In this document: in pieces, positions 33,826-42,290 of the stretch
How positions within the stretch are numbered: the first letter of the stretch is position 1
How the letters are laid out: the number at the start of each line of letters is the position of its first letter
NCBI RefSeq assembly: GCF_000472785.1
Contig: NZ_AXAL01000010.1
Location: forward strand, 124,001-188,000
Length of the DNA: 64,000 bases
Source of the DNA: Mesorhizobium loti CJ3sym
Lineage (GTDB): Bacteria; Pseudomonadota; Alphaproteobacteria; Rhizobiales; Rhizobiaceae
Direction of reading: 5' to 3'
Made by a program: the position numbers and the translations under genes
Notes under the pieces: generated by a model
Database searches by the model: none
The model's input: only the letters and a program-made list of their open reading frames with translations
Told to the model about the DNA's origin: nothing

Positions 33826-34731
33826 TCAGGCGGCAACCGGAATGACCCCGTAGGTGATGCCCTTCTGGCTGAGCCAGCGGCGATAGGCGATGGCCGACTT
33901 GTCGGCCCGGATCGGCGTTTCCGCGCGGGGATCCAGCGGCAGCCGCTTGGGGAACTGGTTTTCCAGGATCGGCTTGTCCTGGCCGAAGATCATCAACTGG
34001 AAGCGCCGGATGAAGGTGTCGTCGTTCTGGTCGTCGAGAACGCTCAGCATCATGTGCGCCCGGACATGCTCCTGGTCCATCGGCTGCAGGAAGATGGCGA
34101 TCACGTCCATGCGCTTCTCGTCGAGCGGGCTCGACTTGTAGAGCACCGAGCAGAACGGGTGCGGCACCCGGTAGACGTATTCCACATCTGCGCCGCCCTG
34201 TGCGACTGTCGAGGCCATGGGCTGGAAGAAACGACAGCGCGTGGCGAGTATCTCGTCGCCATCGACCGAAATCTCGACGTCGTACTCCTTGACCTCGGTA
34301 TGCGGCTCGATGCCCAGGATACCGGTGTGGACATACGGAAAGTGGCCCATATCGAGGAAATTCTCGATGGCACGCGGTGCCGATACGTTCACTCCGATCG
34401 AGGCGGCGGCAATGTTGCGTCGGTCCGGCTCGGCATATTGCGGGATCGCGAAGATGTCGGCCGCTGGTGTGCCGAGCGAGGTCCAGAGATAGCCGTACGC
34501 GGTCTTGACGGGCAAGCCACCAGTGACGCTGGAAGCATCAACGGTGTCGCCGGCTCGAAGGTCCGGCCGCGCGCTCCAGGCAGCCGCTCGCCCGGACACG
34601 CCGACGGCAAAGCCGATCGGCTGTTCGAGCAGCATGGTGGTGCCCGCGACATCCGGCTTCGTGTCGCCAATTGCGACGATCGGATACCAAAGGTTCAGTG
34701 TCACCGGATCTATGGACGTCATCTCCCGCAT
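33826..34731 (-). CDS. Rieske-oxygenase catalytic subunit lacking the Rieske cluster (NdmC-like N-demethylase)
   Basis: 301 residues, shorter than ordinary Rieske oxygenase alpha subunits (350-450). The mononuclear iron site is intact: N124-x2-D127-x2-H130-x4-H135 in ENFLDMGHFPYVH, with the third ligand Asp252 in GQDKPILENQ. The N-terminal 85 residues keep a Rieske-fold skeleton (LWYPIVAIGD, LLEQPIGFAV) but contain no Cys-x-His or Cys-x2-His pair, so no cluster can bind. NdmC, the caffeine-pathway N7-demethylase component, has this same loss, compensated by NdmD. The gene for that reductase follows 22 bp on. First gene of the operon, divergent from a GntR gene. Confidence 0.88.
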   Translation of the reverse strand: MREMTSIDPVTLNLWYPIVAIGDTKPDVAGTTMLLEQPIGFAVGVSGRAAAWSARPDLRAGDTVDASSVTGGLPVKTAYGYLWTSLGTPAADIFAIPQYAEPDRRNIAAASIGVNVSAPRAIENFLDMGHFPYVHTGILGIEPHTEVKEYDVEISVDGDEILATRCRFFQPMASTVAQGGADVEYVYRVPHPFCSVLYKSSPLDEKRMDVIAIFLQPMDQEHVRAHMMLSVLDDQNDDTFIRRFQLMIFGQDKPILENQFPKRLPLDPRAETPIRADKSAIAYRRWLSQKGITYGVIPVAA

Positions 34732-34977
34732 GCTGTCGGCGCCTTCATCTCGACCGTCCGCATCGTCGCCATTCTTGAAATCCCAACGATTGGCACACCA
34801 CGTTTGCAGAAAGCTTTTTGGATATCAATATCTTCTTTTTGTATCATCAAATTTTTAAGATCGGTTGACAATTCAAGCGGTTTCGTCCCAGTTTCGCCTA
34901 TCGTATCAGACGCGCTGCTGGAACTCCGGAACCGGCGTCAGAAACGTAGAACGGCCACTCGCCACGGGCAATCGTCA
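34732..34977. promoter_or_regulatory. AT-rich divergent control region between the NdmC-like and GntR genes
   Basis: The middle of this 246-bp gap, about 34811-34875, is far more AT-rich than its surroundings and includes GATATCAATATC-like symmetry. A single TTGACA at 34867-34872 serves the plus strand and, read on the other strand as TTGTCA, starts a 17-bp-spaced pair with GATGAT for the minus strand. The two promoters would then overlap, allowing one bound GntR protein to control both. Confidence 0.45.
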
Positions 34978-35763
34978 ATGAGCAATCGATCGCGCGCGAT
35001 CGCCGATACCTTGACCAAGGCAATCCTTGAGCACCGGCTGGTTCCCGGTGCCAAGCTTGGCGAGCGCGAGCTTTCCGAGATTTTCAAGGTCAGCCGCATC
35101 GTTGTGCGCCAGGCGCTTATCCGGCTGGCCGACGACGGGATTGTCTCGATCGTTCGCAACCGCGGTGCCTTTGTCGCCAAGCCCAGCATGCAGGAGGCCT
35201 ACGAGCTCTACGACGCGCTGACACTGATCGAGCAGGGCGTCGCCTCGCAATTGGCCGAGCGCATGGGTCCACGCGATTGGGCGGCCCTGCATCGGCAGAT
35301 AGAGCAGACGCGACAGGCCATGGATTGCGGCAACCATGCGCTCGCCGATGCGCTCGGCCCGGATTTTCATACCCAGCTCATCCGCGCCAGCCGCAACAAA
35401 GTCGTGCAGGATATCCACGCGCAGATCGTGCGCCGCACGATGCTGCTGCGCTCGCTCTATTTCAACCATTTCGATTATTGCAGCCTGCTCGACGACCACT
35501 CGAAGCTTCTCGAACTGCTCGAAAAGAAGCGGGTCAAACAGGCCATGGACCTGATCGACGCGCACTACCGGTCGATCGTGCGCGGCTTTGTCATGGACGA
35601 TTCAGTGTTTCCCGAAGCCAGCCCCGTGGAGGCGCTGGCACCGTACCTGGCCATCGCAAGAACCGGGACGGGACCGAACGGGCCGGCATCACGCAATGTG
35701 GAGGAAGATGGTGCGGCGGCCCTGACGGCGCATCACCATCTCGAAGAAAAGATCCGGCAGTGA
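34978..35763 (+). CDS. GntR-family transcriptional regulator, FCD subfamily
   Basis: 261 residues from the ATG at 34978. The winged HTH covers roughly residues 5-70 (LTKAILEHRLVPGAKLGERELSEIF, SRIVVRQALIRLADDGIVSIV, RGAFVAKPS). The FCD effector domain follows (LYDALTLIEQGVASQLAERM, DFHTQLIRASRNKVVQDIHAQIVRRT), with His and Asp residues that commonly hold a metal. It is divergent from the NdmC-like gene and 48 bp upstream of the purine-type ABC transporter genes, so it probably represses both until a ligand, perhaps a purine, appears. Confidence 0.88.
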   Translation: MSNRSRAIADTLTKAILEHRLVPGAKLGERELSEIFKVSRIVVRQALIRLADDGIVSIVRNRGAFVAKPSMQEAYELYDALTLIEQGVASQLAERMGPRDWAALHRQIEQTRQAMDCGNHALADALGPDFHTQLIRASRNKVVQDIHAQIVRRTMLLRSLYFNHFDYCSLLDDHSKLLELLEKKRVKQAMDLIDAHYRSIVRGFVMDDSVFPEASPVEALAPYLAIARTGTGPNGPASRNVEEDGAAALTAHHHLEEKIRQ

Positions 35764-35811
35764 ACCAGACCGGGCGCAACGGAACCAGAACACAATCAGA
35801 GGGTAACGAAC

Positions 35812-36903
35812 ATGATCAAGACCACGAGACGGCAATTCTTAAAATATGGGGCAGTCGGAGCCGCAATCGGCGCCACCGGTTTTCCATCGATCCTGAGGGC
35901 AGCCGAGCCGCTCAAGATCGGCCAGGTGAACGCGTCGCCCGCCGCCGAAATCGGTTGGGCCAAGCAGCATGCGCTGGGCATCGACGCCATCAAGGCGGAG
36001 TTCGGCGACAAGGTCGCCGTCACCGTCATCGACAACATCTTCATGCCCCAGGACGCCGAGCGGGTGTTCCGTGAGCTTGCGTCGGCTGGCAACAAATTGA
36101 TCTTCGGCACCAGCTTCTCGCTAGGCACGCCGATGCAGAAAGTGGCACCGCGCTTCCCCAAGGTCGCCTTCGAACATTGCTCCGGTATCGTCCATCTGCC
36201 CAATCTCGGCACGTTCGAGGCGAAGTACTATGAGGGCGCCTATGTGGCCGGCGCGGCCGCGGGTTACATGTCGAAGGCGGGCAAGATCGGCTTCGTTGGC
36301 GGCTTCCCGATTCCCGACATCGTCGGTCCGGCCAACGCCATCCTCCTCGGTGCGCAAAGCGTCAATCCGAAGGCCACCTGCAACGTCGTCTTCCTCAATT
36401 CCTGGTATGATCCGGGCAAGGAAAAGGAAGCCGCTCTTGCCCTCTTGTCGCAAGGCTGCGACGTGGTCTGCGGCATGACCGACACCGGCACATGCGTGCA
36501 GGTTGCGGGCGAAAAGGGGGCATGGTCGATCGGCTATGCCAGCGACCTTGCCAAATTCGCGCCGGAATTCCATCTCACCGCCTTCATGATGGACTGGACG
36601 AGCGACTATGTGCGCGCGGCCAAGGGTGTCGCCGACGGCACGTGGAAGTCGGAGGAACGATGGGATGGGCTCAAGGCCGGCGTGGTGAAGCTGGCGCCTT
36701 TCAACAAGAAAATCCCCGCCGAGGCGCAGGCCAAGCTTGTACAACTTGAGGCCGACATCGGCTCCGGCAAGGTCCACCCCTATGCCGGTGAGATCAAGGA
36801 CCAGGACGGCAAGGTACGTGTGCCGGCCGGAGCGATGCTTTCCGACAAGGACATCCGCGCCACCAACTGGCTGGTCGCCGGCATGAGCGGCAAGCTCGCC
36901 TGA
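35812..36903 (+). CDS. BMP-family ABC transporter substrate-binding protein (nucleoside/purine type)
   Basis: 363 residues. The N-terminus TTRRQFLKYGAVGAAIG is a twin-arginine signal. The mature part begins LKIGQVNASPAAEIGWAKQHALG and carries ERVFRELASAGNKLIFGTSF and GAYVAGAAAGYMSKAGKIGFVGGFPIP, the core of the basic-membrane-protein family that binds nucleosides and purines. The ATPase and two permeases encoded downstream complete the system. It directly follows the GntR gene, and I infer that it imports the substrate of the neighbouring demethylase operon. Confidence 0.88.
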   Translation: MIKTTRRQFLKYGAVGAAIGATGFPSILRAAEPLKIGQVNASPAAEIGWAKQHALGIDAIKAEFGDKVAVTVIDNIFMPQDAERVFRELASAGNKLIFGTSFSLGTPMQKVAPRFPKVAFEHCSGIVHLPNLGTFEAKYYEGAYVAGAAAGYMSKAGKIGFVGGFPIPDIVGPANAILLGAQSVNPKATCNVVFLNSWYDPGKEKEAALALLSQGCDVVCGMTDTGTCVQVAGEKGAWSIGYASDLAKFAPEFHLTAFMMDWTSDYVRAAKGVADGTWKSEERWDGLKAGVVKLAPFNKKIPAEAQAKLVQLEADIGSGKVHPYAGEIKDQDGKVRVPAGAMLSDKDIRATNWLVAGMSGKLA

Positions 36904-37008
36904 TCGCCTGGCCATAGCCTCAAAACCGCTGCGCGCTGGACAGGCTCCGGCGCGCACCGGTAGCGTTGCGGCGCCAGCCCGACTCTTCCTGACAGTACAG
37001 GTCCAGCG

Positions 37009-38550
37009 ATGATCCCGCGCCTCGAACTGCGCAACATCTGCAAACGCTATCCCGGTGTCGTCGCCAACGACGACGTTTCGTTGTCGATCTTGCCCGGCGA
37101 AATCCACGCTGTGCTGGGCGAGAACGGCGCCGGAAAATCGACGCTGATGAAGATCATCTACGGTGCCGTACAGGCCGACAGCGGCGAGATCCTATGCGAC
37201 GGCAACCCGATCCATTCGCACAATCCAGCCGTCTCGCGCGCGCTCGGCATCGAGATGGTCTATCAGCATTTCGCGCTATTCGAATCCGTTTCCGTCGTTG
37301 AGAACATAGCGCTTTCCGTCACCACGCCGTTCAACCTGGCGGCGCTTTCGCGCAAGGTGCTTGAGCTTTCCCAGCGCTACGGCATGCCGATCGATCCGGC
37401 GCGGCTGGTGCACAATCTGTCGGTGGGCGAAAGGCAGCGCGTGGAAATCCTGCGCTGCCTCTTGCAGAACCCCAAGCTGCTGATCCTCGACGAACCGACT
37501 TCGGTGCTGACACCGCAAGCCGTGCTGCGGCTGTTCGATACGCTTCGGCAACTGGCGGCCGAAGGCTGCAGCATTCTATACATCAGCCACAAGCTGGACG
37601 AGGTCCAGACGCTTTGCGACACCGCAACCGTATTCCGCAACGGCCGGGTAACCGGCACGGCAAGGCCCAAGCAGACGACAGCAACAGAACTGGCGCGGAT
37701 GATGGTGGGCTCGAAACTGCCCGAGATGCATGTCAGCCCTCCCGTCCCGGCCGAGAAACCCATGCTCGAGATTCGCGGGCTGTCCGCAGCGGCGACAGAC
37801 ATTTACGGCGTCGACCTCGCCGATATTTCCTTTGACGTGTTCGGTGGCGAGATCGTCGGCATCGCCGGCGTGTCGGGCAACGGGCAGGCCGAACTTGTTT
37901 CCCTGCTCAGCGGCGAGCGGCTGCATCCCCAAAGCAACGCGATCCGCATTGGCGGCATCGCCTCCGGTCATCTCGACGCAGACGGTCGCCGTCGCGCAGG
38001 CATCGCCTTCGTCCCGGAAGAGCGGCTCGGCCGCGGCGCCGTGCCGGCGCATTCGCTGATCGAGAACGGCCTGCTCACCGGTCACCGCCTCGGCTCGGTG
38101 CGCCACGGCATGGTCGACCGCAAACGCGCCGCCGACTTCTCGCGCGACATTGTCGAAAAATTCAAGGTGAAGACCAACGGCGTCCGCGCCAAGGCGCAGA
38201 GCCTGTCGGGCGGTAACCTGCAGAAATTCATCGTCGGCCGCGAAATCGCCTTGCAGCCGAAGCTGCTGCTTGTCTCACAGCCGACCTGGGGCGTCGATGT
38301 CGGCGCGGCCGCCTTCATCCGCCAGACGCTGGTTGATCTCAGTCGTGCGGGCGCTGCCGTGCTGATTGTCTCGGAGGAACTCGACGAGCTTTTCGAGATC
38401 TGCGACCGGCTGCTGGTGATTTGCAACGGCCGGCTGTCGAAGTCGCTCATTCGCACGCAGACGGACCGCGAGGAAGTGGGGCTGCTGATGACGGGACTGG
38501 ATGGCAGTGTTGTTGCAAACGGTGGAGACAGCCTTGCGCTTCACGATTGA
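37009..38550 (+). CDS. ABC transporter ATP-binding protein with two nucleotide-binding domains (nucleoside type)
   Basis: 513 residues. The first domain has Walker A GENGAGKST, signature LSVGERQRVEILR and Walker B LLILDEPTSVL. The second begins VAGVSGNGQAELVSLLSG, a relaxed Walker A typical of the RbsA/YufO group, with signature LSGGNLQKFIVGREI. Such duplicated ATPases drive sugar or nucleoside importers. It starts 105 bp after the binding-protein stop; its 3' end overlaps the first permease gene. Confidence 0.9.
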   Translation: MIPRLELRNICKRYPGVVANDDVSLSILPGEIHAVLGENGAGKSTLMKIIYGAVQADSGEILCDGNPIHSHNPAVSRALGIEMVYQHFALFESVSVVENIALSVTTPFNLAALSRKVLELSQRYGMPIDPARLVHNLSVGERQRVEILRCLLQNPKLLILDEPTSVLTPQAVLRLFDTLRQLAAEGCSILYISHKLDEVQTLCDTATVFRNGRVTGTARPKQTTATELARMMVGSKLPEMHVSPPVPAEKPMLEIRGLSAAATDIYGVDLADISFDVFGGEIVGIAGVSGNGQAELVSLLSGERLHPQSNAIRIGGIASGHLDADGRRRAGIAFVPEERLGRGAVPAHSLIENGLLTGHRLGSVRHGMVDRKRAADFSRDIVEKFKVKTNGVRAKAQSLSGGNLQKFIVGREIALQPKLLLVSQPTWGVDVGAAAFIRQTLVDLSRAGAAVLIVSEELDELFEICDRLLVICNGRLSKSLIRTQTDREEVGLLMTGLDGSVVANGGDSLALHD

Positions 38551-39601
38551 ACAACGGCCCGAGCCCTCGGCCGTCATGCGCGTCGTGGCTCCCGTCGCTG
38601 CGATAGCGTTGACCCTTGTCGTCGGCGCGGGTCTGTTCGCGGCACTTGGCCACAATCCCGTCGCCATGCTCGACGCGTTCTTCATCGCGCCGCTCAATTC
38701 GCTGAACGGCCTTTCGGAATTGCTGCTGAAGGCGTCGCCGCTGATCCTCATCGCCTGTGGCCTTGCGGTTGGCTTTCGCGCAAATGTCTGGAACATCGGC
38801 GCCGAGGGCCAGCTCATCATGGGGGCGATTGCGGCGACGGGTGTCGGGCTCTTTTATCCAAACCCGGATAGCGTGCTTCTTTTGCCGCTGATGTTCTTGG
38901 CGGGCATGGCCGCCGGCATGGCCTGGGCTGCGATACCAGCCTTTCTACGGGCGCGCATGAACACCAGCGAAATTCTTGTCACGCTGATGCTGACCTATGT
39001 GGCGACACTGTTCCTATCGTGGCTGGTCCACGGCCCATGGCGCGATCCTGCCGGCTTCAACTATCCGCAAACCGCGATGCTGCCGCCGTACGCCCTTTTT
39101 GCGCCGTTTGACGATGCCTACCGTGTCAACCATTCAGTGTTCATCACCGCTGTGGCAGTGGTCGTTATGTGGATTTTCACCGACCGCAGCTTTCTAGGCT
39201 ACAAGATGGCCGTGGCAGGCGCTGCACCGCTGGCCGCTCGCTATGCCGGTTTCCGTGAATCGGCCGCCATATGGATTGGACTTCTGGCAGGTGGCGCTGC
39301 CGCCGGCGTCGCGGGCATGGCTGAGGCGGCAGGACCGCTTGGACAGCTTTCGCCCAACGTCTCGCCTGGTTACGGCTTCGCCGCAATCATCGTTGCCTTT
39401 GTCGGCCGGTTGAACGCTTTCGGCATCGTGCTGGCAGGCTTGCTGATGTCGCTGCTCTTCCTCGGTGGCGAAACAGTCCAGGTGTCGCTCGGTCTGCCCT
39501 CGGCGCTGACTCGCGTGTTTCAGGGCGTCCTGTTGTTCTTCCTGCTCGCCGCCGACTTCTTCATCTTCTACCGCATTCGCCGCGTTGGGGGGCAGAACTG
39601 A
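38534..39601 (+). CDS. ABC transporter permease (nucleoside/purine type)
   Basis: About 355 residues from a TTG at 38534 that has GGTGGAG 6 nt upstream; an ATG at 38501 without a site would add 11 residues and increase the overlap with the ATPase gene to 50 bp. It is highly hydrophobic with about ten segments. NVWNIGAEGQLIMGAIAATG is the BPD_transp_2 family mark, and ARMNTSEILVTLMLTYVA follows. It pairs with the permease at 39601, whose start overlaps its last base. Confidence 0.87.
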   Translation: MRFTIEQRPEPSAVMRVVAPVAAIALTLVVGAGLFAALGHNPVAMLDAFFIAPLNSLNGLSELLLKASPLILIACGLAVGFRANVWNIGAEGQLIMGAIAATGVGLFYPNPDSVLLLPLMFLAGMAAGMAWAAIPAFLRARMNTSEILVTLMLTYVATLFLSWLVHGPWRDPAGFNYPQTAMLPPYALFAPFDDAYRVNHSVFITAVAVVVMWIFTDRSFLGYKMAVAGAAPLAARYAGFRESAAIWIGLLAGGAAAGVAGMAEAAGPLGQLSPNVSPGYGFAAIIVAFVGRLNAFGIVLAGLLMSLLFLGGETVQVSLGLPSALTRVFQGVLLFFLLAADFFIFYRIRRVGGQN

Positions 39602-40521
39602 TGGATCTGTTCATCGCCATCTTCACGGGCACGATCGTCGCCGCCACGCCTCTGGTGCTGGCCGCGCTCGGCGAACTGGTGGTGGAAAAGTCCGGCGTGC
39701 TCAATCTCGGCATCGAAGGCATGATGCTTACCGGTGCGGCCCTTGCCTTCGGGGTTGCGCTTGCCGGCTTGCCGCTACCGCTTGCCATCGTTGCCGGCGT
39801 CGCCGGCGGCGCGGCGTCTTCGATGCTGTTCGGCGTGCTGGCGTTGACCTTCCTGACCAACCAGTACGCGGCCGGCTTGGCTCTGGCGATCTTCGGCTCC
39901 GGCCTGTCGGCAATGATCGGTAACGGCTTCGGCAACACTCCGATCGCAGCGCTCGGCACGCTTCATATTCCGGTCCTTTCGGACATTCCGCTCGTTGGAC
40001 CGCTCATCTTCCGCTTCGACATACTGGTCTATTTCAGTCTGTTCATGGTCGTCTTCATCGGCTGGTTTCTCTACCGGACCAAGGCCGGCCTGGTGCTGCG
40101 CACGATCGGCGAATCGCCGCAGTCGGCGCATGCGATCGGCTATCCGGTGGTCCGCATTCGCTATCTCGCGGTGTTGTTCGGCGGCGCCATGGCGGGATTG
40201 GCAGGCGCGTATCTGTCGGTGGTCTATACGCCGCTATGGGTAGAGAACATGACCGCCGGCCGGGGTTGGATCGCGCTCGCACTGGTGGTTTTTTCCACTT
40301 GGCGCCCCTATCGTGTCCTGCTCGGGGCATGGCTGTTCGGCGGCATGACAATCCTGCAACTCCAGGGTCAGGTGCTCGGCATCGCCCTGCCGTCAGAACT
40401 GCTTTCCGCGCTGCCATATCTGGCGACGATCGTGGTGCTGGTGATCATCTCGCGCAATCGCCAGATGCTCGCCTTGAATTTCCCAGCCTCCCTGGCAAAG
40501 CCCTTCAGGCCCGCCGGCTAG
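39601..40521 (+). CDS. ABC transporter permease (nucleoside/purine type)
   Basis: 306 residues, the second membrane subunit. It opens with LFIAIFTGTIVAATPLVLAALGELVVEKSGVLNLGIEGMML, the usual start of YufQ-type permeases, and ends with IVVLVIISRNRQMLALN. The start codon overlaps the stop of the preceding permease by one base (TGATG), so the two are translationally coupled. It is the last gene of the transporter operon that starts at 35812. Confidence 0.9.
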   Translation: MDLFIAIFTGTIVAATPLVLAALGELVVEKSGVLNLGIEGMMLTGAALAFGVALAGLPLPLAIVAGVAGGAASSMLFGVLALTFLTNQYAAGLALAIFGSGLSAMIGNGFGNTPIAALGTLHIPVLSDIPLVGPLIFRFDILVYFSLFMVVFIGWFLYRTKAGLVLRTIGESPQSAHAIGYPVVRIRYLAVLFGGAMAGLAGAYLSVVYTPLWVENMTAGRGWIALALVVFSTWRPYRVLLGAWLFGGMTILQLQGQVLGIALPSELLSALPYLATIVVLVIISRNRQMLALNFPASLAKPFRPAG

Positions 40522-40868
40522 AAATGTGTCACTGCGCGAATTCCGGCCCGGTCCAGTTTCTGGCCGGAAGCAGTGTCCGGGGCTAAGCCCCTGCAACCCC
40601 CCACATCCATCAGCGTTCGCTGCGCTCAACAGCGCCGCGCTCGATACGGCTGCTCGCCGATCTCGTCGCGCGCATGTTCCAGCTTTGCCATGGTGGCCCT
40701 CACACAGCGTTCGAAGCCGTGCCTCGGGGAAAAACCAAGATGCGCGCCAAGAGCGGAATAATAGTTCTCTATATAATCCATAGACATTATATTCTGCCTT
40801 CGTCGACAGCCACCCTGTCGGTAGTTTCCTCCCGCAGTCGCCCGACAGGGCTATCAAAGGAGTGACGG
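40522..40868. promoter_or_regulatory. Leader region of the LLM monooxygenase / HAAT transporter operon
   Basis: These 347 bp hold no credible gene. TATAAT at 40772-40777 and ATTATA at 40785-40790 form a symmetric AT-rich block likely to contain the promoter, though no strong -35 box is seen. Near the gene, CCCTGTCGG at 40813-40821 and CCGACAGGG at 40842-40850 form a perfect 9-bp hairpin in the presumed leader, just before AAAGGAG and the ATG at 40869. GGGGC-TAA-GCCCC at 40579-40591 may end the preceding operon. Confidence 0.45.
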
Positions 40869-42290
40869 ATGGGTCGGCATATTCGCTTCAACGCTTTCGA
40901 CATGAATTGCGTTGGCCACCAATCCCCTGGCCTGTGGAAGCATCCACGCGACAAGTCCTGGAAATACAAGGATCTGGACTACTGGCAGGACCTGGCTCGG
41001 ACGCTCGAGCGTGGTATTTTCGACGGCATATTCATCGCCGATGTCATCGGCTACTACGACGTCTACAAGGGCTCGAATTACCACGCGATCGAGCAAGCGG
41101 CGCAGATTCCGGTCAATGATCCCTTGCAATTGGCAGCGCCAATCGCCCTTGCCACCGAGCATCTCGGCATTGGCATTACCGCCTCGACCTCGTTCGAACA
41201 TCCCTACACATTCGCCCGCCGCCTTTCGACCGCCGACCATCACACCAAGGGCCGTGTCGGCTGGAATATCGTGACCTCGTATCTGGAAAGCGGCGCCAAG
41301 AATGTCGGCCAGACCGGCCTGAAAAGCCATGACAACCGGTACGAGGTCGCGGCCGAATATGTCGAGGTGCTCTACAAGCTGTTCGAAGGCAGTTGGGAAG
41401 AGGGCGCGGTGCTGCGTGATCCGGTCCGTGGCATTTTCACCGACCCCAGCAAGGTCCACGAGATCGGCCACAAGGGCAAGTTCTTCGAAGTACCTGGCTA
41501 CCATCTGTCGGAGCCGTCGCCGCAGCGCACTCCGGTTCTCTATCAGGCGGGCGCCTCGGGTCCGGGCAAGGCCTTCGCCGCTGCGCATGCCGAGTGCGTT
41601 TTCGTCGGCGCGCCGACGAAAACGCTGCTCAAGGCCTATGTTTCCGAAATCCGTCAAAAAGCCGCTGCCGCGGGCCGAGATCCGAAGAATGTTCTGATCT
41701 ACAATCTCACCACGCTGATTGTCGATGAGACCGACGAGAAGGCGAAGAAGCGCTTCGAGGAATACCAAGGCTATACATCCTACGATGGCTCGCTGGTGTT
41801 CATGTCGGGTTGGACCGGCATCGATTTCGGCCAGTATGCGCCAACCGACGCGCTCAAGAAGGTCGAGACCAATGCCATCGTCTCGATGGTCGAGCACTTT
41901 GCCGGCAAGGACAAGGCCTGGACCGTGGAGGAACTGGCGAAATGGGGCGGCATCGGCGGCGTCGGGCCTGTCTTCGTCGGCTCGGCCGGCACCATCGCCG
42001 ATATCCTGCAGGAATGGGTCGATGAAACCGGTGTCGATGGCTTCAACCTCGCCTATGCGGTGACGCCCGAAAGCTTCGAGGCGACCGTCGATCTGCTGGT
42101 GCCGGAATTGCAGAAGCGCGGCGTCTATCCCACCGCCTACAAGCCCGGAACATTGCGTGAAAAGCTGTTCGGCCAAGGGCCCTATCTTCCCGCGACGCAT
42201 CCGGCCGACGGCTACCGTGACATCGAGGCCGTCAAGCGTCGCGAAGCCGACCGTGCCTCGGCGTCCCGCCTGAAATCCGTGAATGCGTGA
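40869..42290 (+). CDS. LLM-class flavin-dependent monooxygenase, NtaA/SnaA/DszA family
   Basis: 473 residues (NtaA/DszA family norm 440-480). It starts with RHIRFNAFDMNCVGHQSPGLWKHP and includes LGIGITASTSFEHPYTFARRLSTADHHTKGRVGWNIVTSY, the family's FMNH2-binding barrel mark, then HEIGHKGKFFEVPGYH and VLYQAGASGPGKAFAA. Members use reduced flavin from a partner reductase to cleave C-N, C-S or ring bonds (nitrilotriacetate, dibenzothiophene sulfone). No flavin reductase gene lies nearby. It is the first gene of a seven-gene operon, AAAGGAG 5-6 nt before the ATG. Confidence 0.88.
   Translation: MGRHIRFNAFDMNCVGHQSPGLWKHPRDKSWKYKDLDYWQDLARTLERGIFDGIFIADVIGYYDVYKGSNYHAIEQAAQIPVNDPLQLAAPIALATEHLGIGITASTSFEHPYTFARRLSTADHHTKGRVGWNIVTSYLESGAKNVGQTGLKSHDNRYEVAAEYVEVLYKLFEGSWEEGAVLRDPVRGIFTDPSKVHEIGHKGKFFEVPGYHLSEPSPQRTPVLYQAGASGPGKAFAAAHAECVFVGAPTKTLLKAYVSEIRQKAAAAGRDPKNVLIYNLTTLIVDETDEKAKKRFEEYQGYTSYDGSLVFMSGWTGIDFGQYAPTDALKKVETNAIVSMVEHFAGKDKAWTVEELAKWGGIGGVGPVFVGSAGTIADILQEWVDETGVDGFNLAYAVTPESFEATVDLLVPELQKRGVYPTAYKPGTLREKLFGQGPYLPATHPADGYRDIEAVKRREADRASASRLKSVNA

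Noticed and set aside
33826..34731. The cluster-less oxygenase subunit as a pseudogene
   Set aside because: The frame is intact, all iron ligands are kept, and the missing Rieske domain is present in the adjoining reductase, as in the NdmC/NdmD pair.
34054..34977. A 308-codon N-terminal extension of the GntR gene
   Set aside because: The extension runs antisense through the NdmC-like gene and resembles no protein. The normal GntR start is at 34978.
40579..40591. GGGGC-TAA-GCCCC as a terminator after the purine-type transporter
   Set aside because: The stem is only 5 bp with a 3-nt loop, and no T-run follows. It is mentioned but not called.
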